Positions 1 through 10,479 of a DNA stretch of 64,000 nt are shown here, piece after piece. The stretch is taken from contig JAJLRJ010000005.1 of the NCBI GenBank assembly GCA_024195265.1, positions 37,720,207 through 37,784,206 of the forward strand. Reading direction: 5' to 3'. This stretch comes from Dendrophyllia cribrosa. Taxonomy: Eukaryota > Cnidaria > Anthozoa > Scleractinia > Dendrophylliidae. The first letter of the stretch is position 1. Each line of letters starts with the position of its first letter. A model generated the notes under the pieces. The model made no database searches and was not told where the DNA came from. It saw nothing but the letters and a program-made list of their open reading frames with translations. A program made the position numbers and the translations under genes.

Positions 1-2
1 GG

Positions 3-1397
3 AATTTCAGTTTTCCCAGCGAAAACAAATTAATTTTCACTATGGACATTACCTCTTTATATACCGTCATCCCCAATGACGAAGGACTTCAAGCACTAAA
101 ATATTTTTTCGACCAGCGCTCCATTCAAAACCCAAGCTCAGAAACACTGCTCCGCTTAGCCGAATTAGTTTTGACACTTAACTGTTTTTCATTTTCCCAA
201 AACTACTACAAACAAGTTAATGGAGTCGCCATGGGCACCAAAATGGGACCAAGCTACGCTAACCTTTTTGTAGGCCACATCGAAGACAAATTTTTTAATC
301 AGTACCACGGAACCAAACCCGAACTCCACGGCCGCTACATCGATGATTGCATTGGCGCTACCTCTTCCAGTAAAGAGGAACTTAATCAATTCATAACTTC
401 TGTCAATACTTTTCATCCAGCTCTAAAATATACCTGGGAAATTTCCGAAACCTCAGTCGCTTTTCTTGACATTAATATTTCAATCAATGGTAACAGTTTA
501 TCCACAAGTGTGCACTACAAACCTACAGATTCCCACAGTTATCTGTTACATTCATCCTCACATCCATCGCACGTTAAAAACGCCATTCCGTATTCTCAAT
601 TTCTCAGACTTCGACGGCTATGTAGTGATGACTCTGATTTTACCGACAAATCAGAAGAAATGTGCCAGTTTTTCAAGAAACGTGGGTACCCTGACTCTGT
701 TGTTAATACGGGCCAACAACGTGCACAACAGATCGACAGACAATCAGCACTACAAACGCCACAGAAGGAAGAGAACGAGAGAATTCCATTCACCCTCACT
801 TTCCACCCACACAACAACACAGTCAAAAGCATCATTTAAAAAAATTTCAAATTACTCCAAAACGACGCCGAAACTGGCAGAATTTTTTCACAACCCCCAC
901 TAATTTCATTCAAACGTGACAAAAACATAGGCAACTTTCTAGTTACGAGCGCACTGAAATCTGACGATAAACCGGGAACTTTCAAATGCACACGCACACG
1001 ATGTAACACTTGTCCTTTCATTCACAACGCGGACAAAATAACAGGACCCAAACGATCTATTAAAATCACTGATCGTTTTACATGCACCTCCGTAAATGTT
1101 ATCTACTGCATAACATGTACTTTTTGCAAAAAGATATACATTGGCGAAACAGGGAGGAGACTGGGCGACCGTTTTCGTGAACATCTCCGAGACGTTGAAA
1201 AAAATGACAAAGACGCATCCAAACCAGTCGCGCGCCATTTTAATCTTACTAACCATTCTAAACAACACATGACAATCTGCGGCCTTTCCCTACACCAGGG
1301 TAACACAGAAAGCCGTAAAAACCTAGAACAAAAAATCATCTTTCAAATCGGCACTCTCAAACCCCACGGAATCAACGAACGCTTTTCATTCAACTAA
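3..1397 (+). pseudogene. PLE reverse transcriptase plus GIY-YIG endonuclease ORF, one internal stop
   Basis: One reading frame is open from the left edge to a stop at 1395-1397, except for an in-frame TAA at 837-839. RT motifs in order: MDITSLYTVIP (motif A, catalytic Asp, from 42), GVAMGTKMGPSYANL (motif B, about 225-270), RYIDDC (motif C, two catalytic Asp, about 333-350) and a FLDI block (about 463). After the stop, the same frame continues into a Cys-rich linker and a GIY-YIG domain: VIYCITC, then YIGETGRRLGDRFREHL (about 1137-1187), and H/N-rich downstream positions. The enzyme would nick target DNA and prime reverse transcription from the nick. The nonsense codon (consistent with one substitution) makes this copy inactive unless read through. 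No frameshift is needed, so the copy is fairly young. The ATG at 42 is inside the RT domain and is not a start. Confidence 0.9.
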
Positions 1398-1495
1398 TTT
1401 ACATTTCTTTTTCACGTCACCAAATTTCCACCAATAGCGTAGCTCCACCGCTTACTATATAAAACCACACACTACCCACAATTCCTTGATTCGCT

Positions 1496-1525
1496 CCGAC
1501 GAAGGGCTAGCGCTCGAAACGTCAG
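1496..1525 (+). other. PLE 3'-terminal hairpin with GAAAC core
   Basis: The segment folds as CCGACG / CGTCAG (one mismatch) around an inner GGGC / GCTC stem, with CGAAAC immediately before the closing strand. Penelope-like elements are known to carry hammerhead ribozyme motifs in their terminal repeats. This one shares GACGA and GAAAC blocks with that core, but lacks the U of CUGANGA and an obvious stem III, so ribozyme activity is doubtful. Confidence 0.5.
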
Positions 1526-1644
1526 CTATTTGAATTTTTTTACGGTGGTCAATTTACCTTATCGACTCAGTCGATAAAACTAAATTCTCGTGTTTCATCC
1601 CCCCACCGACGCAGCACCACAGTTTCTCTAGAAACTAACCCCAT

Positions 1645-1720
1645 TCGAAAGTAAATTGGCCACCGTAAAGATATTTAAAAGCTGAGGTTTCGGGGCTAGC
1701 CTTTCTTCAGTAGCATGAAA
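1645..1720 (-). repeat. Inverted copy of the PLE tail
   Basis: Read on the minus strand, this stretch repeats the PLE tail: the hairpin region (GAAGAAAGGCTAGCCCCGAA, near 1710-1690), then an equivalent of CAGCTATTTGAAT, then the TTTACGGTGGCCAATTTAC block matching 1540-1558. The two copies face each other across about 80 bases. Confidence 0.7.
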
Positions 1721-1794
1721 AAACAACAAGAATAAAAGAATTGAATGCGTGCGTGCGCACGATGCAATACTTATCGTTTTATTTAGAACACAAA

Positions 1795-2265
1795 CAAAAT
1801 ATTGGGACTCAAGCGAGTGTCAATATCACTGATTATTTTACATACACCTCCGCAAATGATATCTACTGCATAAAAAAATGTATGCATTGGTAAAGCACAG
1901 AGGAGTTTAGGTGACGGTTTCCTTGAACATCTACGAGACGTATACGTCACATCACGTGACGGACATGTAACCTTCCCTAGCTACATCAAGGTGCAACAAG
2001 CTAGTAAACAGACGCCATGTGCCAAAACGTTAATACTTATACTATTGCCAAAGAACATTAAGAACTCTACAAAATGGCCTACTCAACATGGCCCAGGCCG
2101 CCACGAAAGAAGTAGTCACGTGACCGTAGCCATCGAGTACTTCGTGTAAAGCGCATTCGTTACACAAGGTAACACGAAAAGCCGTACAAACCTAAAAATT
2201 CGTCTTTGAAATCGGCACACTCAATCCCCACGAAATTAACGAGCGTTTTTTTTCACTCATGATCA
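1795..2265 (+). repeat. Decayed second copy of the PLE endonuclease region
   Basis: 1795-1945 aligns with the GIY-YIG segment at 1050-1195 (shared words such as ATATCTACTGCATAA and GAACATCTACGAGACG). 2160-2265 aligns with the end of the ORF at 1295-1395 (GGTAACACGAAAAGCCGTA, GAAATCGGCAC). About 215 unrelated bases lie between the two blocks. It has stops and frameshifts and is in the same orientation as the upstream element. Confidence 0.75.
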
Positions 2266-2274
2266 ACCGTTTTT

Positions 2275-3644
2275 TCTTTCTCTTTTTATGTTAGTATGAT
2301 AAAATATATACAAGGTTGAATTATAAAACTTACATGTCGCATGGCGAAAACCAAAATTAGATGATAGAGTAGCTGTTGAACATCGAAAGCAAACCTTGAA
2401 TTTCACCACACCGCGCTCAAATCGAAAAGTGAAGCAAACGTTAGTAACAAAACAAAAAATAATGCAGTTGTTAGGGTTTTTGTTTCCCCGAAATTGTCAA
2501 CAAATTATTTACGCTGATGTTCGGTGCGTTGAGTTGTCATTGAAGGAGACGATTTGTGTAAAGAAATCACGCTTTTTGAGAACGTTTCGGTGCCCCTGTT
2601 GTGCAAAAATGACCAAATGACATGATAATAAATAAAGACCCCGTTTAAACTCAGCCTTTCCACACAATGAAGCGACCAGATTGGATGACGTCATCTTCCT
2701 CTCGACCCAACTAGATCCAGCCCTGTATGTGGTTCTCGTCCATTTTTGATTTGAGCAAAGGTGGCAAGCCGAAGCTGAACTTTACTTTTAAACTAATTGC
2801 TCTTCTCGTTGAAATTTGAACTTAAAATGTCGCAAAAGTATGGGTATAATCAATGTTAATCCTCCAGGTAAACAATTTTACTGGTTCGGTGGAACAATTA
2901 GTGTCGTTATTTTAAGTCGCATACAGTGTCCTTTTCCATCCTGCGTGCCGAAGTTGACATAACTTGACGATTTACATTTTTAATTATACGACAGTGAATG
3001 AATACCTCACCGAATTGCGGAGGGAAAGATGCACAGACTTCGAAAACGGAACTGTGTTTCTCTATCATATTTAAAAAGTACGTTTCATCTCTCACAGGAA
3101 AAAATTATACCATAACACTTACTTACCACTTACTTTGTTTCTTTCGTACACAGAATACCCACGTAACTGAAAGCAGCATTCTCCATCACCAATTTGCCCG
3201 AGTGAGATATCCATTGCTGTAAAAGTAAACTTTTAACGCTTGTAATTTTGAGTTAGAACTTTAAATGTCGATTAAGGGTTTCAGTGCCTATTTACCCGCT
3301 GCCAATCATATTCTTGGCACTATTCAAGAATGGAAACTGGTCAGAGGGAAAGCTTTCAACGAGTAAATCTTTATTCGGTAATGGCTCAGGTCGGTTACCA
3401 TGTTAATGATGTTTGACGGCAGTTAAAATGCCATTAAAATATAATTGTCTGTAATTGATGAAGACGAAAATAAACAACATACATGTAATGTAGTCATGTG
3501 CTATACTGAATAAACGGAAGCTCGAACAAGAGTTGGCCAGGTATTCCCGAGTATAAACATTGAAGTGTTTATACTGAATAAACGGAAACTAATGGAAAAG
3601 TCGGCAAGTTATTGAAAGTGGTCACACTGCTTTTCACCGCACTA
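2275..3644. other. Non-coding stretch, no gene recognised
   Basis: Only short random ORFs (up to 74 codons) without recognisable domains. A phrase containing ATACTGAATAAACGGAA occurs twice (about 3505 and 3570). Nothing else stands out. Confidence 0.6.
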
Positions 3645-3647
3645 TAA

Positions 3648-4483
3648 AGGCGCTGTTACACTAGGCAATAAGTCGTGCAACTTGTCTTGCAACAGATAAA
3701 AACCGTGCGTTGCAGTGCTGCGAGACAAGTTGCACAAGGGGTGTTACACTACGCTATGTTTCTCGCAATTTGTCTCGCTCTCGAGGGGGAACAAACAGCG
3801 CAGGGGACTGGCACGAGGTTATGAAATAGCCGCAAAAATCCAACATGGCGGATCGTGGAAGAATGTCTGGAGCTAAAAAAAAGGTAAATATTTTGCTTTT
3901 CTGGTGCTTATCGATTTATTAACCGATGACTAAGACGGGCGTTCTTTCAATGGTTGATTAACCCTTTTTTCCGCATCTTTAATTCTGGGTACTGTCGTGG
4001 CCACAGTCACTTACAGCCGCCATTTTGTCTTCGAGACACCAACGCATATGCGCTAAAAGGAGCAATTGAATTGGCTGATGTCACAAAACGTTGCGACAAA
4101 CGTTACAGGAAGCATGTCATACTTGTCCAATACAATGACAAATTTATGCATAACATTGTACTGTAATACATTGTGCTGTATTGTGCCGTTCTAGAATGTA
4201 TTGTTAAACTATTGTTATGGTCATATAATACAATACAAAACTATGCATAAATTTGTCAGAGTATTGGGCAACCCTAAAGCATGTTACACTACGCAACACT
4301 TGAAAAATTCGTTGCAGCATTGCGAAAATCGTTCTAGTTCTCGAAACGATTGCGGCAACAAAAAAAAATCTGAAAAATATTTGTTGCAGGGTAGGTTACT
4401 CTAGGGAATTTTTCACGCAACTTGTGTCGCAAAAAAAATTGCGAGACAAGTTGCACGAAACATTGCCTAGTGTAACAGCGCCT
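3648..4483. mobile_element. TAA-flanked inverted-repeat DNA transposon (PIF/Harbinger-like), non-autonomous
   Basis: Left end AGGCGCTGTTACACTAGGCA and right end TGCCTAGTGTAACAGCGCCT are exact inverted repeats. TAA lies directly outside both ends (3645-3647 and 4484-4486), matching the TWA target duplication of PIF/Harbinger elements. Subterminal GTTGCGAGACAAGTTGC-type words recur in both orientations. At 3845 a short ATG-initiated stretch (MADRGRMSGAKKK) ends at a GTAAAT donor-like site, as in the first exon of a once-coding parent. No transposase remains. Confidence 0.85.
4113..4283. repeat. Inverted repeat nested inside the 3648-4483 element
   Basis: GACAAATTTATGCATA (4138 region) is mirrored by TATGCATAAATTTGTC (4243-4258), and the symmetry continues outward through the CCAATAC / GTATTGGG and GCATG / CATG blocks. 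It looks like a second MITE that landed inside the first. Confidence 0.65.
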
Positions 4484-4520
4484 TAATAAAGGTTTATGCA
4501 AAAATTAAACTTGGGTTTAA

Positions 4521-5072
4521 CCCTCGGACGTACTAGGGGGGTGGAATCCACCCCGCTAAAGGTTTTTCTTCGATTTTTTCAAGACCATTTCTTTAGCACA
4601 TGCCATCTTCAGTAGATTTTCGTTTGTCCTTGAGACACATTTTTGTAAAGTTTGGCGACAACCGGTTGCTATGGTAACGAGATGTGACGTAATAAGTAGC
4701 ATGAGGTCAAGCCATTTTGACTAAAAAACGGCGAAAAAAACATAAAATGTTACCAAAAGCATCAAAATGTTTAAATGTATGTTATTTTGCAGCTCTGGCA
4801 AAAAATATTTTCAATTTCCTCAATTTCCCGATAAGTTTGAATTTTTAGTAAAATCCAAGATGGCGGCCATCTTCGCGGCCATTTTGGATGACTTACAACC
4901 CATAATATTGACCTTATCTTGTAGAGCACATCACAGACTATCTATTAGACGTAAAATATTTCCAAAATATTGCCACATCGTTAAACCCCCCCCGCCCCCC
5001 CCCCCCCCCCCCCCCCCCCCCCACTTGTACCGCGGTGGGGGAAACATATAGGTTTGCGTGTACGTCCGAGTG
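4521..5072. mobile_element. TTAA-flanked MITE, CCCTCGGACGTAC family, copy 1
   Basis: Starts with CCCTCGGACGTAC after TTAA (4517-4520) and ends with GTGTACGTCCGAG. Three relatives lie at 20763, 34698 and 45042. Internal landmarks shared by the family: TTTGGCGACAACC, GTTGCTATGGTAACGAGAT, CCAAGATGGCGGCC. Near the left end is a small hairpin (GGGGTGGAATCCACCCC). Near the right end a C-run of about 36 (one G inside) precedes ACTTGTACCGCGGTGGGGG. Non-coding. Confidence 0.8.
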
Positions 5073-5084
5073 TAAATTGGTTAA

Positions 5085-6240
5085 ACAACAACTATGGACT
5101 ATTTTGAGGGACCGATTTTGAAGATAATAAGTATGATCCTAGGAAATGAAGAAGTTATTCTAGAAAGTTCTAAATTTAATCGCCGAATCTTCTCAATACC
5201 TGTGTTTTTAATACTGGCAGTCGTTGCTGCCTGTTTTAAATTGTACAATGCAAAGAAAGTTTTCATATCGAAAAGTTTTGAATTGGCAACCATACTCGTT
5301 TGAAAACAGGAGTTTAAAAAAACAAAATTCTTGCATGAGACAGCCCCCTAAAGGTCAACAAAATTTAACGAATCTCAATCTTTATGTCACGCAACGTTTC
5401 AGAAACGAATAAAATTATCTTTATTTATCGACAAAGAAGGCTGGCTCAAAAGAAGGAGTACAACTTAGAAAATAATATAGGTTGCCGTGAGTAAGGAACC
5501 ATTTGACCGAAAGTTTGAAGTTGCTTTCAAGATAGATAGCAGATAGTAGTGTAACTACTCGACAATCGAGGATTTTGTATTCTAAAGCTTATTAATACAT
5601 TTTGTGACTAGTGGAACTCGTTTGGGCTGTGTCTTTTTGTACTATTGTCTAAAAAAGAACGTAAGTAAAATCACCCAGTGTAGAATTCGTGAGATTTTCA
5701 AGAGATCAGAATATCTATTTACGAGATGTTGGATGGAGTAAGGCTATGATGAAACAAAGGATGTTCTTTTTGCTCCAAGACACACTGCTAAAAACAGTAT
5801 AAATCAAGGAGCTAAAACATAATTACTGTAAGAAGTCATGATTCCATGAAGGACAGGGCAGTTTGTTTTGAGCTTTGGATGTAGACGCTTACATCCGCGA
5901 TAAAGATCGATTTTCTCACAAGTCTTGCACACGGTAGACTTATGGCTATTGCAGTGTACATTTAGCTATAGTCATTATAAAGCTACGTGATCATATCATA
6001 GTGCATCTTAATTGTCAGATGCTTTTTTACTGATACTCAAAAACGGTTCCGCAGCACTACAGTTACATCATTTTCTTATATCATTCCAAATTAGTTCTTT
6101 ATCATAGTTAACCTGTCAAATCCATTTAATGAGGCATTGGAAAAAGTGCACTAGCTCATTTCTTGGCGTGATCAGTGTGATGAGTAAACTAAATGATGGC
6201 ACGACGTCACTGACAGCTCATAGCTTTTCATTTAATTACA
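5085..6240. other. Non-coding stretch, no gene recognised
   Basis: AT-rich, only short ORFs without domains. No repeats or inverted structures stood out on reading. Confidence 0.55.
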
Positions 6241-6244
6241 ATCG

Positions 6245-6319
6245 AACCTGTATTAAGCGGTCACCCTCGAGGAATGGCTAAGTGACCGCTTAATACAGGT
6301 TGACCGCTTAATACAGGTT
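6245..6319. repeat. Inverted plus tandem 18-bp repeat (TGACCGCTTAATACAGGT)
   Basis: ACCTGTATTAAGCGGTCA at 6246-6263 is followed, in inverse orientation, by two back-to-back copies at 6283-6300 and 6301-6318. This has the look of a transposon terminus with transposase-site repeats, but no partner end was found. Confidence 0.7.
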
Positions 6320-6804
6320 TGCACAGAATACAAGTCAAACACAATAAAAATGCCCTTTTATATTATATTTGATCACTTAATGTACAGTTTATATTTTTAT
6401 GCACAAAAGCGCTAACAAAATCACTTACGTGGTTAAGAAACTGCAACAGTAAAATGGTATGACAAAGGAGATCATACAATACATGTAATATAAAGACGGA
6501 CTACAGTAACTGTAAAACAGTAACGCCAAGATCGGCTGAGTATCGGCCGAGTATCGGTCGACGGCGAAACGCATAATTTCCATTGAACAAAGATCCTTTG
6601 AAATATATAACTCCCGTACTATGTAAAGCTCGGGGATGAGGACTAATTCTGGCCCTGGTATTCTTCATATACTAACTTTTGTTAAAATGTTACCCCTTTT
6701 TATATAACTCAAACACAAATTGCACAATTTTAATTGGTATACCCCTTAATATAAACAATATGTAGTAGATTATCCCACATACTGCGCTGGACTATTAAAA
6801 CTAA

Positions 6805-6928
6805 GGCCCGGTTCAAACGTCGAACTTCACATGTGCCGAACCTAATGCAAATGATCGAGCAATATCCATTGTTCTTGCTCATTTGCATTAGGTTCGGCAC
6901 ATGTGAAGTTCGACGTTTGAACCGGGCC
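6805..6928. mobile_element. 124-bp foldback MITE, TAA target duplication
   Basis: About 50-bp arms beginning GGCCCGGTTCAAACGTCGAA are almost perfectly inverted around a short centre. TAA sits outside both ends (6802-6804, 6929-6931), as in PIF/Harbinger elements. Confidence 0.9.
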
Positions 6929-7020
6929 TAAAAGTGATCATTAGTACAATAAATCTTTGCTTCGTAAGTTTTGTCCAAATTATACAAATGTTTAAATTAC
7001 ACTTGATTTAGTTGATACCT

Positions 7021-7066
7021 CTTAGGGTTAGGGTTAGGGTTAGGGTTAGGGTAAGGGTTAGGGCTT
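7021..7066 (+). repeat. Interstitial telomere-like TTAGGG repeat
   Basis: Six to seven units of TTAGGG with one GTAAGGG variant. TTAGGG is the usual animal telomere unit. Internal position suggests break repair with telomere DNA, a fusion scar, or telomerase activity at an internal end. Confidence 0.9.
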
Positions 7067-7153
7067 AGTATTAAACTGGCATTTAACTGTATACTAGTTG
7101 TAGATACGTACTCTTTGTTGAATGATGTTTTAAGAACTCGCAAAGACTGATTT

Positions 7154-7571
7154 AAGGTGTTTCGATACAGTTATTTTTGAGACCATACCTACATTTTTCA
7201 ATCTGCCTTTAAGCGATCTTCTCCAAGTCCGATCAACGTTAAATTTCCAACACTAACTGGCAAGGTTTGAAATGTTATTGCGATTTATTTGAAATCAAAC
7301 ATACAGAATTTTTTTTTATTCTTGCAAAAGTTGTTTGCCACATACGATATTTTAAGATGCATATGTCTATGTGGGATCTTCAATGCGAAATCTTGAACGC
7401 GCAAAATTTCACTTTCACTGATTTCGAAGTTTCTTGTTTATCGTCGTCATGGTAATATCGATTTTACCAGAAAATACATCTTGCCAAACTTCAATTCAAA
7501 ACCACCATTTCGTCGATCTGACTTGGAAAAGATCGCTTACAAGCCGATTAAAAACTGTAGCGAAACACCTT
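7154..7571. mobile_element. MITE with AAGGTGTTTCG termini
   Basis: AAGGTGTTTCGATACAGTT at the left end is mirrored by AACTGTAGCGAAACACCTT at the right (one mismatch in 19). About 418 bp, non-coding, no clear target duplication. Confidence 0.75.
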
Positions 7572-7984
7572 GTTTTTGACAAAAAGCTCTTATGTACAAC
7601 TCGATTCTCATTTAGCACGATATTTTTCCTATGGAACAAAGTGTTAACTGTAGTCAACAAAGATTCGCCTATTGAAAGATACATTAACGCTTTATACTGC
7701 ATGAGTTCCCTCGGTGGACGCCCATAATATCTTAGTTCAATTATAACAAGGAGCGATCAAGTTATTTCTTTGTCTATGGTTGAGCAGGTCAGTCATGCTC
7801 TTAAATATTAATATTTTCCTTCAGGTAGGCGTTAGAATATAATACAAATCGACAGGTGGTCATTCCACGATTAGATTCCTGCAATGTACAAACTGATGAC
7901 AGGTTTCTATCGTTTTTCTATGTTGAAAAATTTTGTAAGAACAGAAATAATTCCTCCACTACAACATAAAACAATATTCCTTAC

Positions 7985-8048
7985 TTTTGCCTTGAACAAC
8001 GCTGCAAAATACCAGCAGGGATAATAGTAACAGAAGGTGCGACTTCAT
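7985..8048 (-). CDS. Signal-peptide exon of a second secreted PLAT-type gene (exon 1 only)
   Basis: On the minus strand the ATG at 8048 opens MKSHLLLLLSLLVFCSVVQG, a textbook signal peptide, followed by a Lys codon and a GTAAGG splice donor at 7984-7979. The exon is the same length and phase (1) as exon 1 of the PLAT gene at 44558 and differs at only two of 64 bases, while the flanking intron DNA differs far more. That contrast suggests selection on the exon, so the gene may be alive. Exons 2-5 were not found between 1 and 7984. They either lie left of the window (the gene points that way) or were lost. The upstream sequence with a TTTTAACAG acceptor-like motif just before the ATG is shared with the other copy. 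Confidence 0.75.
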
Positions 8049-8252
8049 TATATCCTGTTAAAATACAGTGTAAAAAAATAAAAAACAGCATCAGTAAATA
8101 GCGTAGCGGCCCTCTGAATTTCTGACTCCCATACGGTTTTTTGGGAACTGTGATCATCGCGTAGGTATTTGTGATTATCGCTTGTGCTAGACATCTTTAG
8201 GTTCTGCTCCCCCAAACCTTGCAAAATTTATTTTGATCATAAATTGGTGCCT

Positions 8253-8393
8253 AGCCTGCATAGCAGGCGCGAAAATAATATGAGCACAAGAGAAAGAACG
8301 GGGCGCGTGAAGAACGGGGGTCGCGAGGGAGACACCCTCGCGCGTCCCGTTCTTTCTTGCGCCCATATTATTTTCACACCTGCTACGCAGGTT
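8253..8393. mobile_element. 141-bp foldback MITE with perfect 11-bp target duplication
   Basis: Arms CCTGCATAGCAGGCGCGAAA and TTTTCACACCTGCTACGCAG are inverted. AATTGGTGCCT flanks it on both sides (8242-8252, 8394-8404). The paralogous site in block B (about 44345-44360, minus) holds a single AATTGGAGCCT and no insert. An 11-bp duplication fits Mutator-like (8-11 bp) insertion best. Confidence 0.9.
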
Positions 8394-8799
8394 AATTGGT
8401 GCCTGTCGTTTATTCGAAGCATGTTTGTCTCTCGGAAAGGTAAATTTACCGTTGGTAACAATATATGAAGTTTTCAGAAGTATTAACTCGTTGTGCCTAC
8501 TATTACACCGATTATTATTTTCCTTTTCCTCAAATGCAAAAATTTGTTTTTTAAGAGTAAGAAACTGATAGAAAAAAGGCGACCTGCTTTTACTCTTATG
8601 AAAGATTCGGCAAACAAATAGTTGATAAATGCGAGTACCAGCGCTTCATAGATGTTTTTAGTTTTGCTTATCGTTGTTACTTTCTTTTGTGTTTTTCAAA
8701 GAAAATGCTTCTTTGTATGTTTCATTTCATTTTCTTTCATATACACTTTTCATTTTACCAAAATATCAAAACGTTGAATTGGTGTCTGAGAAGGCAAAG

Positions 8800-9100
8800 A
8801 AGGTAATGGAATAAAGTCTTCACGAGCCAGTGGCTCACAACTGCCGGAGCTTATCCCGGTTTCCGCAGCATGAAGTGACTGAGAGAATTGCTACTCCCCC
8901 CTGGATGGGATGCTAGTCCATCACAAGGTTACCCACCAGCATTATGTTAACGGTGGACTCATTTATACACCATGCAGGGTAAAGAGAGACAGTGCAGAGC
9001 AAAGGTTCGTGTCTAAGGAAACTACACGACGGCAGAGACCAGGCTTGAACCACTGACCTATAGTCCGACGCGATTACCACTATACCACCGCGCCTCTACC
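8800..9100 (-). mobile_element. tRNA-derived SINE with L2-like tail
   Basis: On the minus strand it starts with a tRNA-like head: GGTGGTATAGTGGTAATCGC (A box region) and GGTTCAAGCC (B box), about 9095-9040. The body contains TTGTGATGGACTAGCATCCC then ATCCAGGGGG (about 8933-8905), resembling the 3' end shared by L2-clade LINEs and their SINEs. Block B keeps the body (43058-43262) but not the head. Confidence 0.75.
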
Positions 9101-9409
9101 GAGAAGAGAGAAGACATAGAAAACAGGGTAATGAATTGCCAATAACGTTTGTTTCATTAACATTTGTGTCCATCTACTAATTACTAACTTCAAACTCCAA
9201 CAAGGAATATTCGATATTTCTCATAATTCTTAATTTCACGAATTCCCCACCCTCTTGTTATTTTCATATCATCGATCTACAAACTTACTGAGACCTTTTT
9301 AGATAGCTTGAAACGTTAATAAGACAATTCCAGAAAACTAAGCTAAGAAAAATATACAAAAATGGCCTTTAACCGAATATCCACTTAAACTTTTCAGAAA
9401 ATTGAAACA

Positions 9410-9923
9410 CAGTGCAATCTCGATTTAACGAAGCTCTATGTAACAAAGTCCTCGGTATAACTAGCGATATTCTCCTGCCCGGCAAAATTACAAGTAAACT
9501 GTATGGAACAGAACCTTAATATAACGAACCTCAATATATATATAACGAAATCCTCGTTTTAACGAACACAATCCGGCAGCCCAAACGTAAAATCTACCCC
9601 GATATAACGAATAAATGTCAACGCGCGACAAAAGATGAATGCGGAACAGACCAACAGTGTGTGCTATAGGGCAAAGGTATAACCTGTACAGTTTTCCAGT
9701 GCAGTAGTTATATTTATAGTGTACTGTAGCTTCATCATTCAAGTGCAAATGTTAGTTGTTAAGATCCGAAAAATACGTAACACCGTTACAAAACAATTAT
9801 TAACTATACCTCAATATAACGAACATTTTAGTTGTTTTTCCACAAATTCGTTATAATGTGGTTTTCGATATAACGAACCAATTTCCCCAGTCCCTGGCAC
9901 TTCGTTAAATCGAGGTTCCACTG
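9410..9923. mobile_element. pogo/Tigger-type MITE (Tc1/mariner superfamily)
   Basis: Ends CAGTGCAATCTCGATTTAAC and GTTAAATCGAGGTTCCACTG are inverted repeats. TA follows the right end. Internal ATATAACGAA words recur several times in both halves, as in Tigger-like terminal regions. Non-autonomous. The corresponding part of block B is missing, so its age relative to the duplication is unclear. Confidence 0.8.
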
Positions 9924-10264
9924 TATATCCATTACGCAAATGTACAGTAGATCTCACAAAACCAAAAAGAGAATCTTGAATTGCGTAACAATCTACAACG
10001 AAAAATTTAAAAAAGGACTTTTTTCAAACTTACAGTGATACAGGGACTGAAAAAAAAAGCGGTTATGGTTACTAATATGTGTAAATATTTTGTTTCGTTC
10101 TACGATTTAATATAATAAGCTATATGTACCTTTCTTGCTCCTAATGAATTGGTCTGCCTTGGATGTTGTGTTTACACTCTGTGAAAGTAGACGATGGAGT
10201 GATCTTAAATTATCAAAAATGACTGAATTGAAAAAATAGTGACGTACAATAACAAAAATGCCAA

Positions 10265-10470
10265 CTTAAAGAGTCTGACCCACCCAGTTTGCATCGCGCG
10301 CTTCTCGTATTGTTATGATACGGCTCTATTCCATATTTGGGCAAGCAAATCACCTCTTGCACGAGTGAATTCCTCATCTACAATACAGTATGGACTTTCG
10401 GGGGCCCTGAAAATGGCAGATGAACCAACGTAGGTGCGTAATGCAAACTGGGTGGGTCAGATTCTTTAAG
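10265..10470. mobile_element. 206-bp MITE inserted at TTAA
   Basis: Inverted ends of about 30 bp beginning CTTAAAGAGTCTGACCCACC. TTAA lies just inside the outermost base at each end and acts as the target duplication. Block B has a single TTAA at 42976-42979 between the same flanks (GGTTGTA and CATTGTACGTCAC) and no insert. Confidence 0.85.
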
Positions 10471-10479
10471 CTACAACCA

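Larger units (their letters stand above)
1..1720 (+). mobile_element. Penelope-like retroelement (PLE), 3' part, cut by the window edge
   Basis: The coding part (reverse transcriptase followed by GIY-YIG endonuclease) runs in from the left edge and ends at 1397. It is followed by a non-coding tail with a TATA-like stretch near 1456, a compact hairpin (1496-1525), and an inverted copy of the same tail (about 1645-1720). RT plus GIY-YIG order is diagnostic of Penelope-like elements. Inverted copies of the terminal segment fit the known habit of these elements to carry pseudo-LTRs in odd orientations. The 5' part lies outside the window. Confidence 0.9.

Noticed and set aside
2396..2620. 74-codon ORF with CPCC motif
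   Set aside because: No partner exon, no signal and no similarity recognised; within chance for AT-rich DNA of this length.
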